64,000 nt of DNA from Planctomycetota bacterium (GTDB lineage Bacteria; Planctomycetota; Planctomycetia; Planctomycetales; Planctomycetaceae). Both the position numbers and the translations under genes were made by a program. Positions 43,490 through 52,829 of the stretch are shown here, in pieces. Numbering within the stretch: the stretch's first letter is position 1; the number at the start of each line of letters is the position of its first letter. The notes under the pieces are model-generated. The model saw only the letters and a list, made by a program, of their open reading frames with translations. It had not been told where the DNA came from and searched no databases. The stretch is taken from the NCBI GenBank assembly GCA_018242525.1, contig JAFEBS010000055.1, positions 99,556 through 163,555 of the forward strand, read 5' to 3'.

Positions 43490-45514
43490 TTATTTGTTCG
43501 AGACGATCTCAATGACCAGTGGATGATCACTGAGGGTCACAATCAGTTTGTCGATGCCCATCTGCTTCGAGGTCGGCCGTGTGTCCGAGGTCGGATCGTA
43601 GATCGTGACGCTCGTCAGCGGATGATCGAATTGGATCGTGATCTCATCGGATCCTTCGAGTCGTTCGCCCCAAACCACCAGTTCGAATGTCCCGTCGCTC
43701 TTTTGCAGCAGCATGTCGTGCGTGGTGATCGGCTGCTTCGCGATGGTGTATTTCAGCCGACCGGGCTTCTCGATCGTCTTTTGATCGGCGAGGATCGTCG
43801 TGAGGTTGTGAAGATACACGGCGGCTTTGCGCGGCGAGTAGTCCGGCTTGAAGAGTCCGAATGTCTGGTTGCCGCCTTCATCGGCGCGGTCGCGGAGCAG
43901 ATAGACAGAGGTGTACTGCCAGCCCCGTTTGAATTGATCGAGGTACAGGCTGAGAATGTTCCGAGCTTGAATTTCCTCGGTGACCGGTCCGCCAATCGTA
44001 CAGCCGGTTTCCGTCGTCACGCGGGGCAGATGCAACAGGTCGAGTTGCGAATATCCCCGGAAGTGCTTCGCCCAGGTGGTGCCATAGTTGCCGTAGAGCC
44101 CGTCGACTTTGCAGGCGGAAGTCGGATCGGCAGCATTCCATGTCTTGTTGTCTTCCAAGCCCGGCGAACTGGGGTGATAAATGTAATTGTGGACGTTGGC
44201 GAAGTCAGCGTACGCGGTTCCGTCGGGCATGTCGGTTTCCGCTCCGGCGGGAATCTTGAGAAACTGCAGTCCCATGTTGTCCTTCTGCCCGCCTCCTTCG
44301 CTGATCGACCAGACCGGATAGTTCATCAACTGGGGATCGCGCTTCACCGCGGCGTACAGGTCTCGCTGCAATTTCGCCACGGCCCGCCAGGAGGCTGCCT
44401 GACCACCTCCCTGTTCGCCCTGATAAGTCACGCCCCAGTTGTTCGGTTCGTTGTTCCCTTCAAAAGCCAGCAAAGCACCCTCGGCCGCGATTTTTCGGGC
44501 TGAGTCCAACAGTTTGTTGAGATCGGTCCCGCCGCTGACCAGTCCCCAGGAGAACTTCGCCCCCGTCTTTCGGTGAAGTTCAAGATAGGTTTCGATCGTG
44601 GTTGGGCCGCTTTCGCTGAGCCCTTCAATTCCGCCGCGAATCCAGCGAAACCTACAGTAATTGACCATCTCAACCGTCTTTGACACGGGTTGCCCGCGAT
44701 CAGGAAACGTGGTGACGATCCCAATGCTGTCCAGAAACTCGCTCACCGGAGTCGCAGTGGCCGCTTCCGACGAAGGAAAAGTCAACTTGATCCTGTTGAA
44801 CAACTGATCGTCGAAGTTTTGCGTGCCGAGCAGCACGAGTTGATTAAACGACGTCGTGCTGACATCGTTGAAGAAGACGGCCTCACCGGCTCCATGATTC
44901 CAATCGCGACTGCTGATCATCCAGTTGCCGCTGGCATCGCGGCTGATCTTCACGCGGATCAAACCGCCGCCATCCCGGACGGCGGCATGGGTGCCGTCGA
45001 TCTCCAGGGGTGCCCAGATCGTTTCCGGGGGGACCTTGTGGTCGGCGACCGTTGCCCGCTGGACAGCCCAGTTGGCCTTCACCCGATGGAATCGAAAGAA
45101 GTAACCGCTACCCTCGCCGTTCAACAGCATGAACGACACTCCATCCGCGCCCTGGGCGGCGTCTCCCCATCCCCAGCCGTACTCCAGGGAAAGTTCCAAC
45201 CCACGAACATCGCGGACTTCGTCAAACGAATACGTCAACGAGCCGTCGGGCTTGTTGGCGGCAAAACGGGCCAGTAACCCCGGATTGTTCTTCACGTCGT
45301 TCGGATACTTGTAGACGCTCCAGTCGCCCTGGACCTTCCATCCCAGCCTGGCGAAGTCACCCTTGGAGAAATCGGAGTCAATCACCGTCTGGGCCAGCCC
45401 GGAGGATTGCAGGAGTCCCGTCAGCATTAAACAACAGAGCAGTGCCGTCACGGATGCTGCAGGCATGACATTTACCCTCTTATTGAACATCAGCCGATAG
45501 ATTCTTCCCTTCAC
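43490..45514 (-). CDS. Exported clan GH-A-like glycoside hydrolase (operon 2)
   Basis: 674 residues. The start is GTG 45514, overlapping the stop of the upstream gene by 3 bases, with AGGAGGTGA at ideal distance. A signal (about 1-41) is followed by a beta-sandwich (about 45-250) and a TIM-barrel-like domain (about 260-600). FEGNNEPNNWG gives the acid/base Asn355-Glu356, and TTETG gives the nucleophile Glu502; their 146-residue spacing fits clan GH-A families such as GH5, GH39 and GH30. A C-terminal beta domain closes it. It should hydrolyse a beta-glycosidic bond in a polysaccharide outside the cytoplasm. The exact family and substrate are not clear. Membership in the operon ties glycan cleavage to the DUF1501 and cytochrome proteins. 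Confidence 0.8.
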   Translation of the reverse strand: MKGRIYRLMFNKRVNVMPAASVTALLCCLMLTGLLQSSGLAQTVIDSDFSKGDFARLGWKVQGDWSVYKYPNDVKNNPGLLARFAANKPDGSLTYSFDEVRDVRGLELSLEYGWGWGDAAQGADGVSFMLLNGEGSGYFFRFHRVKANWAVQRATVADHKVPPETIWAPLEIDGTHAAVRDGGGLIRVKISRDASGNWMISSRDWNHGAGEAVFFNDVSTTSFNQLVLLGTQNFDDQLFNRIKLTFPSSEAATATPVSEFLDSIGIVTTFPDRGQPVSKTVEMVNYCRFRWIRGGIEGLSESGPTTIETYLELHRKTGAKFSWGLVSGGTDLNKLLDSARKIAAEGALLAFEGNNEPNNWGVTYQGEQGGGQAASWRAVAKLQRDLYAAVKRDPQLMNYPVWSISEGGGQKDNMGLQFLKIPAGAETDMPDGTAYADFANVHNYIYHPSSPGLEDNKTWNAADPTSACKVDGLYGNYGTTWAKHFRGYSQLDLLHLPRVTTETGCTIGGPVTEEIQARNILSLYLDQFKRGWQYTSVYLLRDRADEGGNQTFGLFKPDYSPRKAAVYLHNLTTILADQKTIEKPGRLKYTIAKQPITTHDMLLQKSDGTFELVVWGERLEGSDEITIQFDHPLTSVTIYDPTSDTRPTSKQMGIDKLIVTLSDHPLVIEIVSNK

Positions 45515-46950
45515 GCGATCACCTCCTGAACTACATGTCCGTGGACGTTAGTCAACCGCCGTTGAATGCCGTTGTGATAAAATGTCAGGCGCTCATGATC
45601 GATGCCGAGCAGGTGCAGCACCGTGGCATGCAGGTCATAAGTGGTCACGGGATTGACCACCGACGCATAGCCCACTTCATCCGTGGCACCGTAGGCGAAA
45701 CCGGGCTTCAAACCACCACCGACTAGGACGTTGGTAAAGGCTTCCGGATGATGATCGCGGCCTTTGCTCAGTTTGCCGCGGTCGGCTTGTGCGTAGGGGG
45801 TGCGGCCAAACTCGGTGGTGATCATCACGACGGTCGAGTTGAGCAGACCGCGCTGGCGCAAGTCGCGAATCAACCCGGCGACCGGCTGATCAATCCGCTT
45901 CGCTTCGCCCGTGTGACTCTTGTAGCCTTGACCGGTGATGTCTTCGTGCGCGTCCCAGGAAACGCCGTCACCGGTCCACAGTTGCACCGTCCGCACTCCG
46001 CGTTCGATCAGCCGCCGCGCTGCCAAACAGTTGCGCGCCGTGTCACGGCATTCATTGCGGTCCAATCCGTACAGTTTCTGAATGTGCTCTGGTTCGGCGT
46101 TGTAATTCATCGCCTCGGGAATCGCGGCTTGCATCCGGGCGGCCAACTCGTAGCTGCGGATCCGTGCAGCCAGAGAATCGGTCTGCACGTGCCCGTCCAA
46201 ATGCGCCGCATTGAGTTGGCCGAGCAACTCCAATCGTTCGCGCTGCGTGTCAGAATTTAGTCCGCTGGCCGGATGCAGATCAAGAATCGGCGGCCCGCCT
46301 TTCGTGTTGAACGGGACGCCCTGATGTTGAGCTGGCAGGAAGCCGCTGGTCCAGTTGAATGCACCGCCAGCAGCATTCGGAATCCCGCGAGCATCCGGTA
46401 GCACGACGAAACTGGGAAGATTGTTGTTGTTGCTCCCCAAACCATACGAAAGCCACGAACCCATCGCGGGGAAGCCCATCTGCCGAAACCCGCTATTCGC
46501 CTGGAAGATGCCGGGAATATGATTCGCAGTTTCGGCGACCATGGAGTTAATGAGCGTCAATTCATCGGCGACTTCGTTCAGATGGGGAAACAGTTCCGAC
46601 ATCCACAGGCCGCTCTTACCGCGTTGCTTGAACTCGTAGTGCGACCGGTGCAGCCGGCCGGCTTTCCCCATGAATGCGTCCGCCTTGCCGAACGACTCGG
46701 GCATCTCCTTGTCGTGATATTTGACCAGCGCAGGTTTGTAGTCGAACGAATCGATGTGGCTCAAACCGCCGCCCAGAAAAATATGGATGACGTGTTTGGC
46801 GCGGGGCGGATGGTGGAGTCCTGCGTTGACTTGCGGCGCGGCCTGCAGCGTCCCATCACGCAGGAGAATGTCAACTGCGGCGATACCCGCGACTCCGAAC
46901 GCTGCATCGCAAAGGATTTCACGTCGGGTCAGACTGGTGGTTCCGGTCAT
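45511..46950 (-). CDS. DUF1501 domain-containing protein (operon 2)
   Basis: 479 residues from ATG 46950, seven bases after the cytochrome gene stop and with GGAG ten bases before; the open frame continues upstream inside the cytochrome gene. A twin-arginine-like start LTRREILCDAAFGVAGIAAV signals export. DUF1501 features follow: HVIHIFLGGGLSHIDSFDYK, FNWTSGFLPAQHQGVPFNTK, RRLIERGVRTVQLWTGDG, VVMITTEFGRTPYAQADRGK and DLHATVLHLLGIDHERLTFY. It is longer and more diverged than the operon 1 copy. The stop overlaps the glycoside hydrolase GTG start. Confidence 0.93.
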   Translation of the reverse strand: MTGTTSLTRREILCDAAFGVAGIAAVDILLRDGTLQAAPQVNAGLHHPPRAKHVIHIFLGGGLSHIDSFDYKPALVKYHDKEMPESFGKADAFMGKAGRLHRSHYEFKQRGKSGLWMSELFPHLNEVADELTLINSMVAETANHIPGIFQANSGFRQMGFPAMGSWLSYGLGSNNNNLPSFVVLPDARGIPNAAGGAFNWTSGFLPAQHQGVPFNTKGGPPILDLHPASGLNSDTQRERLELLGQLNAAHLDGHVQTDSLAARIRSYELAARMQAAIPEAMNYNAEPEHIQKLYGLDRNECRDTARNCLAARRLIERGVRTVQLWTGDGVSWDAHEDITGQGYKSHTGEAKRIDQPVAGLIRDLRQRGLLNSTVVMITTEFGRTPYAQADRGKLSKGRDHHPEAFTNVLVGGGLKPGFAYGATDEVGYASVVNPVTTYDLHATVLHLLGIDHERLTFYHNGIQRRLTNVHGHVVQEVIA

Positions 46951-46957
46951 GTGCCGA

Positions 46958-49900
46958 TCACTCCACAAAGAGGAATTCGTTGGTGTTGAACAAGACATGG
47001 CAGAGTTGTTCAAGCCCGTGCTTCGTGACGAATCCGCGTGCCAGGTCCAACTCGCGTTGTTGCGGCGGTCGTCCAAACGCCGCGAAGCAAGCCCGTCGGA
47101 TTTGTGATTCGACGTCGCCCCCGGCTTCGCGACGCGTTCGCTCTGCCAGCCGTATGGCACACTGTTCCACGAAGCGATTGTTCATGAGCGAAAGCGACTG
47201 GACCGGCGTAATGGTCTGCGATCGCTGCGGTGACATCACAGAGGGATCGGGGCAGTCGAGCGATTCGAGGAACGGATTGTTGCCGCAACGAGCCCAGAGC
47301 CGATAGACGGTGCGTCGGTTGACGTCTTCATGGAACTCTCCCGTGGGATCGGTGAACTCATGGTTTCCACCCAGCTTGACAGTCACGTCTCGATAACTGG
47401 GACCACCGGGTTTGCGATTCAACGCACCACTGACGGCGAGCATCGCATCACGAGTCGACTCGCCGTCAAGCCGCCGCGGGTTGGCCCGCCACAGCAGGCG
47501 ATTCTCTGCATCCATCACCTGTCCTCGCTCGTTCCGGATGTTCGACACCTGCCGGTATGTCGCCGATGTCACAATCAGGCGATGCATCTCCTTGATCTTC
47601 CAACCGCCAGACATAAATCGGGCCGCCAGCCAGTCGAGTATCTCAGGGTGAGTCGGGCGACCGCCGGCAAACCCGAAATCGCTGGGCGTGTCCACGATGC
47701 CTCGCCCGATGTGATGGTGCCAAAGCCGGTTGACCAGCACACGCGGCGTCAACGGATTTCGAGGATCGGCCAGCCATCGGGCCAGAGCAGCGCGGCGCTC
47801 GGCTTCGGGTGCATCAGGCTTCAGACCAAAGTCGGCCGACAAACCGCCGCGCGTCAATGCCTGCAATCCGCCGGGCGAGACAACCTCCAGCGGGTTGCGA
47901 TAATCGCCGCGAGCCAGCACGTGATAGACCGGCGGCTGGTTCGGGATAATCACGTGAGCGACGCCGTCAAACGGCCGTGCCGGTTCGGTCTGATCGAGAA
48001 GTTGAAGCTGACTTCGCAGGTTCGCGTATTGCGATCGTTCGTCGGCGGATGCCTTTGCCAACAGTGCGTCCAGAGACTCGCCGGCCCGCACATCGCGAGA
48101 TTCCGTTTCGAAGTTGCGGGCAATCTGTTCGGGCGGCAACGCTTTGCTATAGATTGCGACGAAATGCAACTGGCCTTCCCAGCGGCGGTCGCCCGAAAGT
48201 TCATCACCCAGCGCCAAACGGAAGCCATCGTTCCAGTTGGACAAATCGCCGCCGAAGCGGCGGCTGGCCACTTGTTTGCCGTCCACGTAGCAACGCACAT
48301 TTCCCGCGCGATCGAACGTACAGACGACATGCGTCTTGCGCGCGACCGCCTGGCCAGCGGGAATGGCCAGCGACGGCATGCCGTTCTGATCCGTCTTCGT
48401 TGTGCGGAACCGCAGATCGAACCGGTCTCCGTCCTGCCCCAACGTAAAGTTGCGTTGCCCCTTATCCAGTGAGAGCGTGACGATTCTTGCCGGGCCGCTT
48501 TGATTGGCTTTCGAGGAAGTCAGCCAAGTTTCGATCGTCAACTCGTTCGCGGCCTTCGCCGCGGCGATCAGCTTCGACGCCGGTTCGGCGGACGCATACG
48601 GCGGCTTTCCGCCCGCCGCCAAATCCAACGGTTTTCCGACGCCACTTTGGTCGTCGAGGCGCTTGCCGTCTGCTTCGCCTGGCAGGTACAGAACCTGCAA
48701 GCCGTCAATCGGGTTGCCGTCGCTGGCTGTTCCGTACTTGTCGCGGAGCGATCGCTCAAGTGCGTCCAGTTCACGACGCCGCTGGTCGCGAACCTTCGTC
48801 CACTCGCCGTGCTCTCTGGTATTGGGCCTTGCCGCGATTCCTTGGCGTTCCTTCTCTTCCTGCGTCACGCCGCCCAGCAGCGCGGCCGCTTGATAGTATT
48901 CTCGCTGCGAGATCGGATCGAACTTATGATCATGACAACGGGCACAGTTGATCGTCAGCCCCAGAAACGATTGGCCGAGAGCCCCCACCAGATCTTCCAG
49001 TTCATCCTGTCGCACCCCCTTCCGCATCTCGGCCGAACCTTCGTTTTGACCGACCTGATCCCAAGTGCCACAGACGAGATACCCGGTCGCCAGCAGTGCA
49101 TCGAGGTCACCGGGATAGAGCACGTCGCCGGCGATCTGTTGCCGAACGAATTCGTCGTACGGCAGATCGCGGTTGAACGCCTGAATGATCCAATCGCGAT
49201 ACCGCCAGGCGTTTTCGCGAATGCGGTTCCGCTCGAAACCCTGGCTTTCTCCGAAGCGAATCACGTCCAGCCAATGCCGCGCCCAACGCTCGCCGTAATG
49301 CGGTGAATCCAGCAGCTTCTCGACAAGAATTCCATAAGCCGATTCCGAAAGCCGGGGGGATGAAACATCGATTTCGATGCCCAGCAGCTCTTCCTTCAGC
49401 TTGCCTCCGACCTCCTTCAGAATCGGTGGCAGGCCGATCAGATCGAAGTACAAGCGACGAATCAGAATGTGCGAATCAGCCGGTTCGGCAGGAGCGAGTC
49501 CGGCGGATTCCAGTTTCGCCAGCACAAAACGGTCGATCTCGTTTTGCGGCCACGCGGTGTTTTTCACGTGCGGCATTTCCGGATTCACGATCGGCTGTAG
49601 CGACCACCAGTCGTAACCGGCCCGCTTGTCGGTCGTAAAACGAAACGGATCGACCGGGGCCGTACCCCACTTCGCTCCCTCTTTGATCCATTGGCGAAGC
49701 AACGCCTTTTCGGCAGCCGGCAGCGGTTGCTTCGGCGGCATTTCATCCGCCGCGATGCGTTTCCAAAGCAGACTATCGTCGAGATTGCCCGGTTTGACCG
49801 CCGGGCCACTATCACCCCCAGTCAGCGCGCCGACGGATTGTGACAGGTCGAGCCCGCCTTGCTTCGTCGTCGCGTTATGACAACTGAGACAGCGCCGCGC

Positions 49901-50020
49901 CAGTAGCGGCGCGACCCCGCGGTCGAACGACTCGTCAGTCGACCCTTTGGCGAATGTCGAGGTCGAGGTCAACATCAACAACGTGCCCAGCAACGCAAAG
50001 CAGTTTCTCCTGGAACCCAT
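46958..50020 (-). CDS. Secreted PSCyt1 / DUF1549 / LamG / DUF1553 cytochrome (operon 2)
   Basis: 1020 residues. A signal (about 1-25) leads at once to the haem motif CLSCHNATTKQGGLDLSQ (about 43-47). DUF1549 follows (NEIDRFVLAKLESAGLAPAE, YGERWARHWLDVIRFGESQG, second motif CARCHDHKFDPIS near 360). A LamG-like lectin domain is inserted between DUF1549 and DUF1553 (about 440-640), not at the N-terminus as in the 40308 gene. DUF1553 is at the end (RVLVNRLWHHHIGRGIVDT, SLMNNRFVEQCAIRLAER). The different place of the lectin domain shows that these genes reshuffle binding modules around a fixed redox core. First gene of operon 2, divergent from the XylR-type regulator. Confidence 0.93.
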   Translation of the reverse strand: MGSRRNCFALLGTLLMLTSTSTFAKGSTDESFDRGVAPLLARRCLSCHNATTKQGGLDLSQSVGALTGGDSGPAVKPGNLDDSLLWKRIAADEMPPKQPLPAAEKALLRQWIKEGAKWGTAPVDPFRFTTDKRAGYDWWSLQPIVNPEMPHVKNTAWPQNEIDRFVLAKLESAGLAPAEPADSHILIRRLYFDLIGLPPILKEVGGKLKEELLGIEIDVSSPRLSESAYGILVEKLLDSPHYGERWARHWLDVIRFGESQGFERNRIRENAWRYRDWIIQAFNRDLPYDEFVRQQIAGDVLYPGDLDALLATGYLVCGTWDQVGQNEGSAEMRKGVRQDELEDLVGALGQSFLGLTINCARCHDHKFDPISQREYYQAAALLGGVTQEEKERQGIAARPNTREHGEWTKVRDQRRRELDALERSLRDKYGTASDGNPIDGLQVLYLPGEADGKRLDDQSGVGKPLDLAAGGKPPYASAEPASKLIAAAKAANELTIETWLTSSKANQSGPARIVTLSLDKGQRNFTLGQDGDRFDLRFRTTKTDQNGMPSLAIPAGQAVARKTHVVCTFDRAGNVRCYVDGKQVASRRFGGDLSNWNDGFRLALGDELSGDRRWEGQLHFVAIYSKALPPEQIARNFETESRDVRAGESLDALLAKASADERSQYANLRSQLQLLDQTEPARPFDGVAHVIIPNQPPVYHVLARGDYRNPLEVVSPGGLQALTRGGLSADFGLKPDAPEAERRAALARWLADPRNPLTPRVLVNRLWHHHIGRGIVDTPSDFGFAGGRPTHPEILDWLAARFMSGGWKIKEMHRLIVTSATYRQVSNIRNERGQVMDAENRLLWRANPRRLDGESTRDAMLAVSGALNRKPGGPSYRDVTVKLGGNHEFTDPTGEFHEDVNRRTVYRLWARCGNNPFLESLDCPDPSVMSPQRSQTITPVQSLSLMNNRFVEQCAIRLAERTRREAGGDVESQIRRACFAAFGRPPQQRELDLARGFVTKHGLEQLCHVLFNTNEFLFVE

Positions 50021-50113
50021 ACAATCTCTACTCCGTCAATCAACTCCAGAAGCCGAGGCATTGCACCGGGAACCATGCTAGCAATACATCCGTCTCCCGG
50101 CATGGTGTTATTG

Positions 50114-50129
50114 CGTAAATCTTTTTACG
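50114..50129 (+). promoter_or_regulatory. Candidate operator between operon 2 and the XylR-type regulator
   Basis: CGTAAA (50114-50119), four bases, TTTACG (50124-50129) is a perfect 6-base inverted repeat, flanked on both sides by TTGCG. It lies in the only gap between the divergent start codons at 50020 and 50168, where an autoregulating AraC/XylR-type protein would bind. Confidence 0.5.
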
Positions 50130-50167
50130 ATTTGCGACAACCGCGGAAATCTCCACAGGAGTCATTC

Positions 50168-51343
50168 ATGACGGCCCAAACCGTTCGTATCGGCCTTGTC
50201 ATCGCCCATTCGTTGGCGTTCTATCGGAGGATCCTGCACGGTGTGAGGAACTACGCCACCAACCGTCCCGAGTGGCTGTTCACGCCGATAGCCACGGACC
50301 TGAAATCGCTCGAACTGGTCAAGCCGTTGCATTGCGACGGTTACATCGCCCACATTTTTCATCGTCCGCTGGGACTGGCTCTGAAATCACTGCGACGTCC
50401 CGTGATCAATGTTTCGGGAGTTTTGCCTGAGCTGCCGTTCCCGAGAGTGATTTCCGATCATGCCGCCGTTGGACGGTTGGCGGCGGAGCATCTCCTCTCC
50501 TGCGGACTGAAGCAACTGGCGTTCGTCGGATATCGCACTCACGAATTCTCCACCGAACGCGAGCGCGGTCTGAGGACGGTGGCCGAGCAAAACGGGGTGC
50601 GGGTTCAATCGTTCTACGAACGGAATCGTCGGCTGGAAGATCCGACCGGCGTCTGGCGTTGGAATGCACCGCTGTTGGACTGGCTCCGAAAGCTGGAGAA
50701 ACCAGTGGGCATCCTGGCCAGTCACGACACCCAGGGAGCGCAGGTTGCGGAATACTGTCATCAATTGCAGTTCACGGTTCCGGATCAGGTGGCCATCGTC
50801 GGAGTAGACGATGATGATGTGCTCTGCGAACTGTCGCGGCCGTCCCTGTCCAGCGTAATGCTCCCCGCAGAACGAATCGGTTTCGAAGCGGCGAGAATTC
50901 TCGACGAATGGATGAACGGTCGTCGATCAACCGACAAAACATTGGTGCTGCCGCCCGCCGGTGTGATTGTTCGACAATCATCGAATTTGCAGTCCGTGCC
51001 TGACTCGGACGTCGCCGCGGCCGTCCGATTTATTCACGGCCATGCGCATGAACCCATCACGGTTGCTGATCTGTTGCAAGCGGTTCCAATTGCCCGGCGG
51101 GCGTTGGAGCGACGTTTCCGAAAATGGCTCCAGCGCAGTTTGCTGGACGAAATCCGGCGGGCACACATCGAGCGCGCCAAGCATCTCTTGCTGACGACCG
51201 ATCTACCGATGTCGGAAATCGCCAATCACGCGGGATTGTCCGATAGTCGAAACTTGTCAATCACTTTCCGCAAAGTGACAGGAATGACGCCGACACAATT
51301 TCGCCGACAAATCCAGACACACACAAACGATCTGAAACAGTGA
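50168..51343 (+). CDS. XylR-type transcriptional regulator (LacI-like sensor plus AraC DNA-binding domain)
   Basis: 391 residues from ATG 50168, with AGGAG six bases before it. Residues about 5-270 are a periplasmic-binding-protein-like sensor as in XylR (RIGLVIAHSLAFYRRILHGV, VGVDDDDVLCELSRPSLSSV). The C-terminal 100 residues hold two helix-turn-helix motifs of the AraC type: ITVADLLQAVPIARRALERRF and MSEIANHAGLSDSRNLSITF, closing with FRKVTGMTPTQFRR. In Proteobacteria XylR binds D-xylose; planctomycetes have many paralogues with other sugars. Its position opposite operon 2 predicts control of the cytochrome, DUF1501 and glycoside hydrolase genes by a sugar released from their substrate. Confidence 0.92.
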   Translation: MTAQTVRIGLVIAHSLAFYRRILHGVRNYATNRPEWLFTPIATDLKSLELVKPLHCDGYIAHIFHRPLGLALKSLRRPVINVSGVLPELPFPRVISDHAAVGRLAAEHLLSCGLKQLAFVGYRTHEFSTERERGLRTVAEQNGVRVQSFYERNRRLEDPTGVWRWNAPLLDWLRKLEKPVGILASHDTQGAQVAEYCHQLQFTVPDQVAIVGVDDDDVLCELSRPSLSSVMLPAERIGFEAARILDEWMNGRRSTDKTLVLPPAGVIVRQSSNLQSVPDSDVAAAVRFIHGHAHEPITVADLLQAVPIARRALERRFRKWLQRSLLDEIRRAHIERAKHLLLTTDLPMSEIANHAGLSDSRNLSITFRKVTGMTPTQFRRQIQTHTNDLKQ

Positions 51344-51423
51344 TTCGGCTCCTCGTTCATCCTCGTGAGGAAGGCAGCCGCCAGCCCCTCAGGAAACGCT
51401 GGACGTGATTGCCGACGAATGCG

Positions 51424-52821
51424 TCAGGCGATGATGTCACGGACAACGCGTCCATGAACGTCGGTCAGGCGGTAATCACGGCCGGCGTGCCGGTACGTGA
51501 GGCGGGTGTGGTCGAGGCCCATCAGGTGCAGGATCGTGGCGTGGAAGTCGTGAACATGAACGCCGTCGGTCGCGACCGTGGCACCGATCTCGTCTGTCGT
51601 CCCGTAAGTGATGCCGCCTTTGACACCACCTCCCGCCAGCCACGATGAGAAACAGGCGCTGTGGTGACCGCGGCCCTTGTCGCCATCAACGCCGGGAGTG
51701 CGGCCGAATTCGGTGGTCCAGACGACAAGTGTCTCGTCCAGCATTCCCCGATCCTTCAGGTCGCGCAGCAGACCGGCGATGGGTTGGTCGATGTTTTTCG
51801 CGTGCCCGGCATGTTCGGCCATGTTGCCGTGCTGGTCCCAGTTGTTGCTGCTGCTGCCATCCACCAATTCGATGAACCGCACGCCCCGCTCGGCCAGTCG
51901 CCGGGCGACAAGGCACTGCCAGCCGAAGCCGTCGCTCTGTCCGCGTTTCAGGCCGTAGAGTTTGAGTGTCTCGTCGCTTTCTTTACCGACATCGAAGGCG
52001 TCGGGAGCATCGGCTTGCATGTGAAACGCCGTCTCGAAACTCCGGATCCGAGCGGACAGGTCCGAATCGCCGGCGCGCGCGCTGAGATGCCGATTGTTGA
52101 GGACGTCTGCGAGGCCGAGTTCAAGTTCCTGCAGGCCGCGCTGCCTGGAACGGCGCTCAAGATTGGCGATCGGCTCCTTACCGCCGATGACGCGTACTCC
52201 CTGATGGTACGCGGGAAGAAAATCATTGTTGAAAATCTGCGTCCCGGCGTACGGCATCTGCGGTGCGAGGGCGATGAACGACGGCAGGTTCTGGTTCATC
52301 GTCCCGAGTCCGTAGCTGACCCAGGAACCAAGACTCGGACGCGAGAAGAAAAACGATCCGGTGTGCATGCCGAGCGTCGCGTTGTAGTGCTCGTTGTCGT
52401 TGCCGTTCATCGAGCGTATGACGCAGATGTCATCCATGCACTCGCGCAGGTGCGGGAACAGGTCGCTGACCAGCGTGCCGCATTTTCCGCCCGGTCGGAA
52501 TTCCCACAGCGGCTTGAGCAGCACGCGTTGCTGGTTCGACAGGCCGCCGCCGGCACCCGTCTTCTTGCCGTCGGCCTTGAACAGTTCCGGCTTGTAATCA
52601 AACGTGTCCATGTGCGACGCACCGCCGTTGGAGAACACGAAGATCACTCGCCTGGCTTTGGCCGGAAAGTGCGGCGGTCGTGGAGCGAGCGGATCACTCG
52701 GCGATGCGGTCGTATCGGCCAACAATTCCGACAGCAACCCCGGCATCAACAACGAACTGCCGACCAGTGATTGAAGCACGGCGCGACGCGAGGTTCCGGT
52801 ATAGATGTGCGGTAAAGTCAT
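51424..52821 (-). CDS. DUF1501 domain-containing protein (operon 3)
   Basis: 465 residues from ATG 52821, eight bases after the cytochrome gene stop; an in-frame TTG 12 bases earlier would overlap that stop. A signal-like N-terminus (SRRAVLQSLVGSSLLMPGLL, with a partial twin-arginine motif) indicates export. DUF1501 features are VIFVFSNGGASHMDTFDYKP, RRLAERGVRFIELVDGSSS, LVVWTTEFGRTPGVDGDKGR, and DFHATILHLMGLDHTRLTYR near the end. It is the last gene of operon 3. Its stop faces that of the XylR-type gene 80 bp away. Confidence 0.93.
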   Translation of the reverse strand: MTLPHIYTGTSRRAVLQSLVGSSLLMPGLLSELLADTTASPSDPLAPRPPHFPAKARRVIFVFSNGGASHMDTFDYKPELFKADGKKTGAGGGLSNQQRVLLKPLWEFRPGGKCGTLVSDLFPHLRECMDDICVIRSMNGNDNEHYNATLGMHTGSFFFSRPSLGSWVSYGLGTMNQNLPSFIALAPQMPYAGTQIFNNDFLPAYHQGVRVIGGKEPIANLERRSRQRGLQELELGLADVLNNRHLSARAGDSDLSARIRSFETAFHMQADAPDAFDVGKESDETLKLYGLKRGQSDGFGWQCLVARRLAERGVRFIELVDGSSSNNWDQHGNMAEHAGHAKNIDQPIAGLLRDLKDRGMLDETLVVWTTEFGRTPGVDGDKGRGHHSACFSSWLAGGGVKGGITYGTTDEIGATVATDGVHVHDFHATILHLMGLDHTRLTYRHAGRDYRLTDVHGRVVRDIIA

Positions 52822-52829
52822 GGTTTCGC

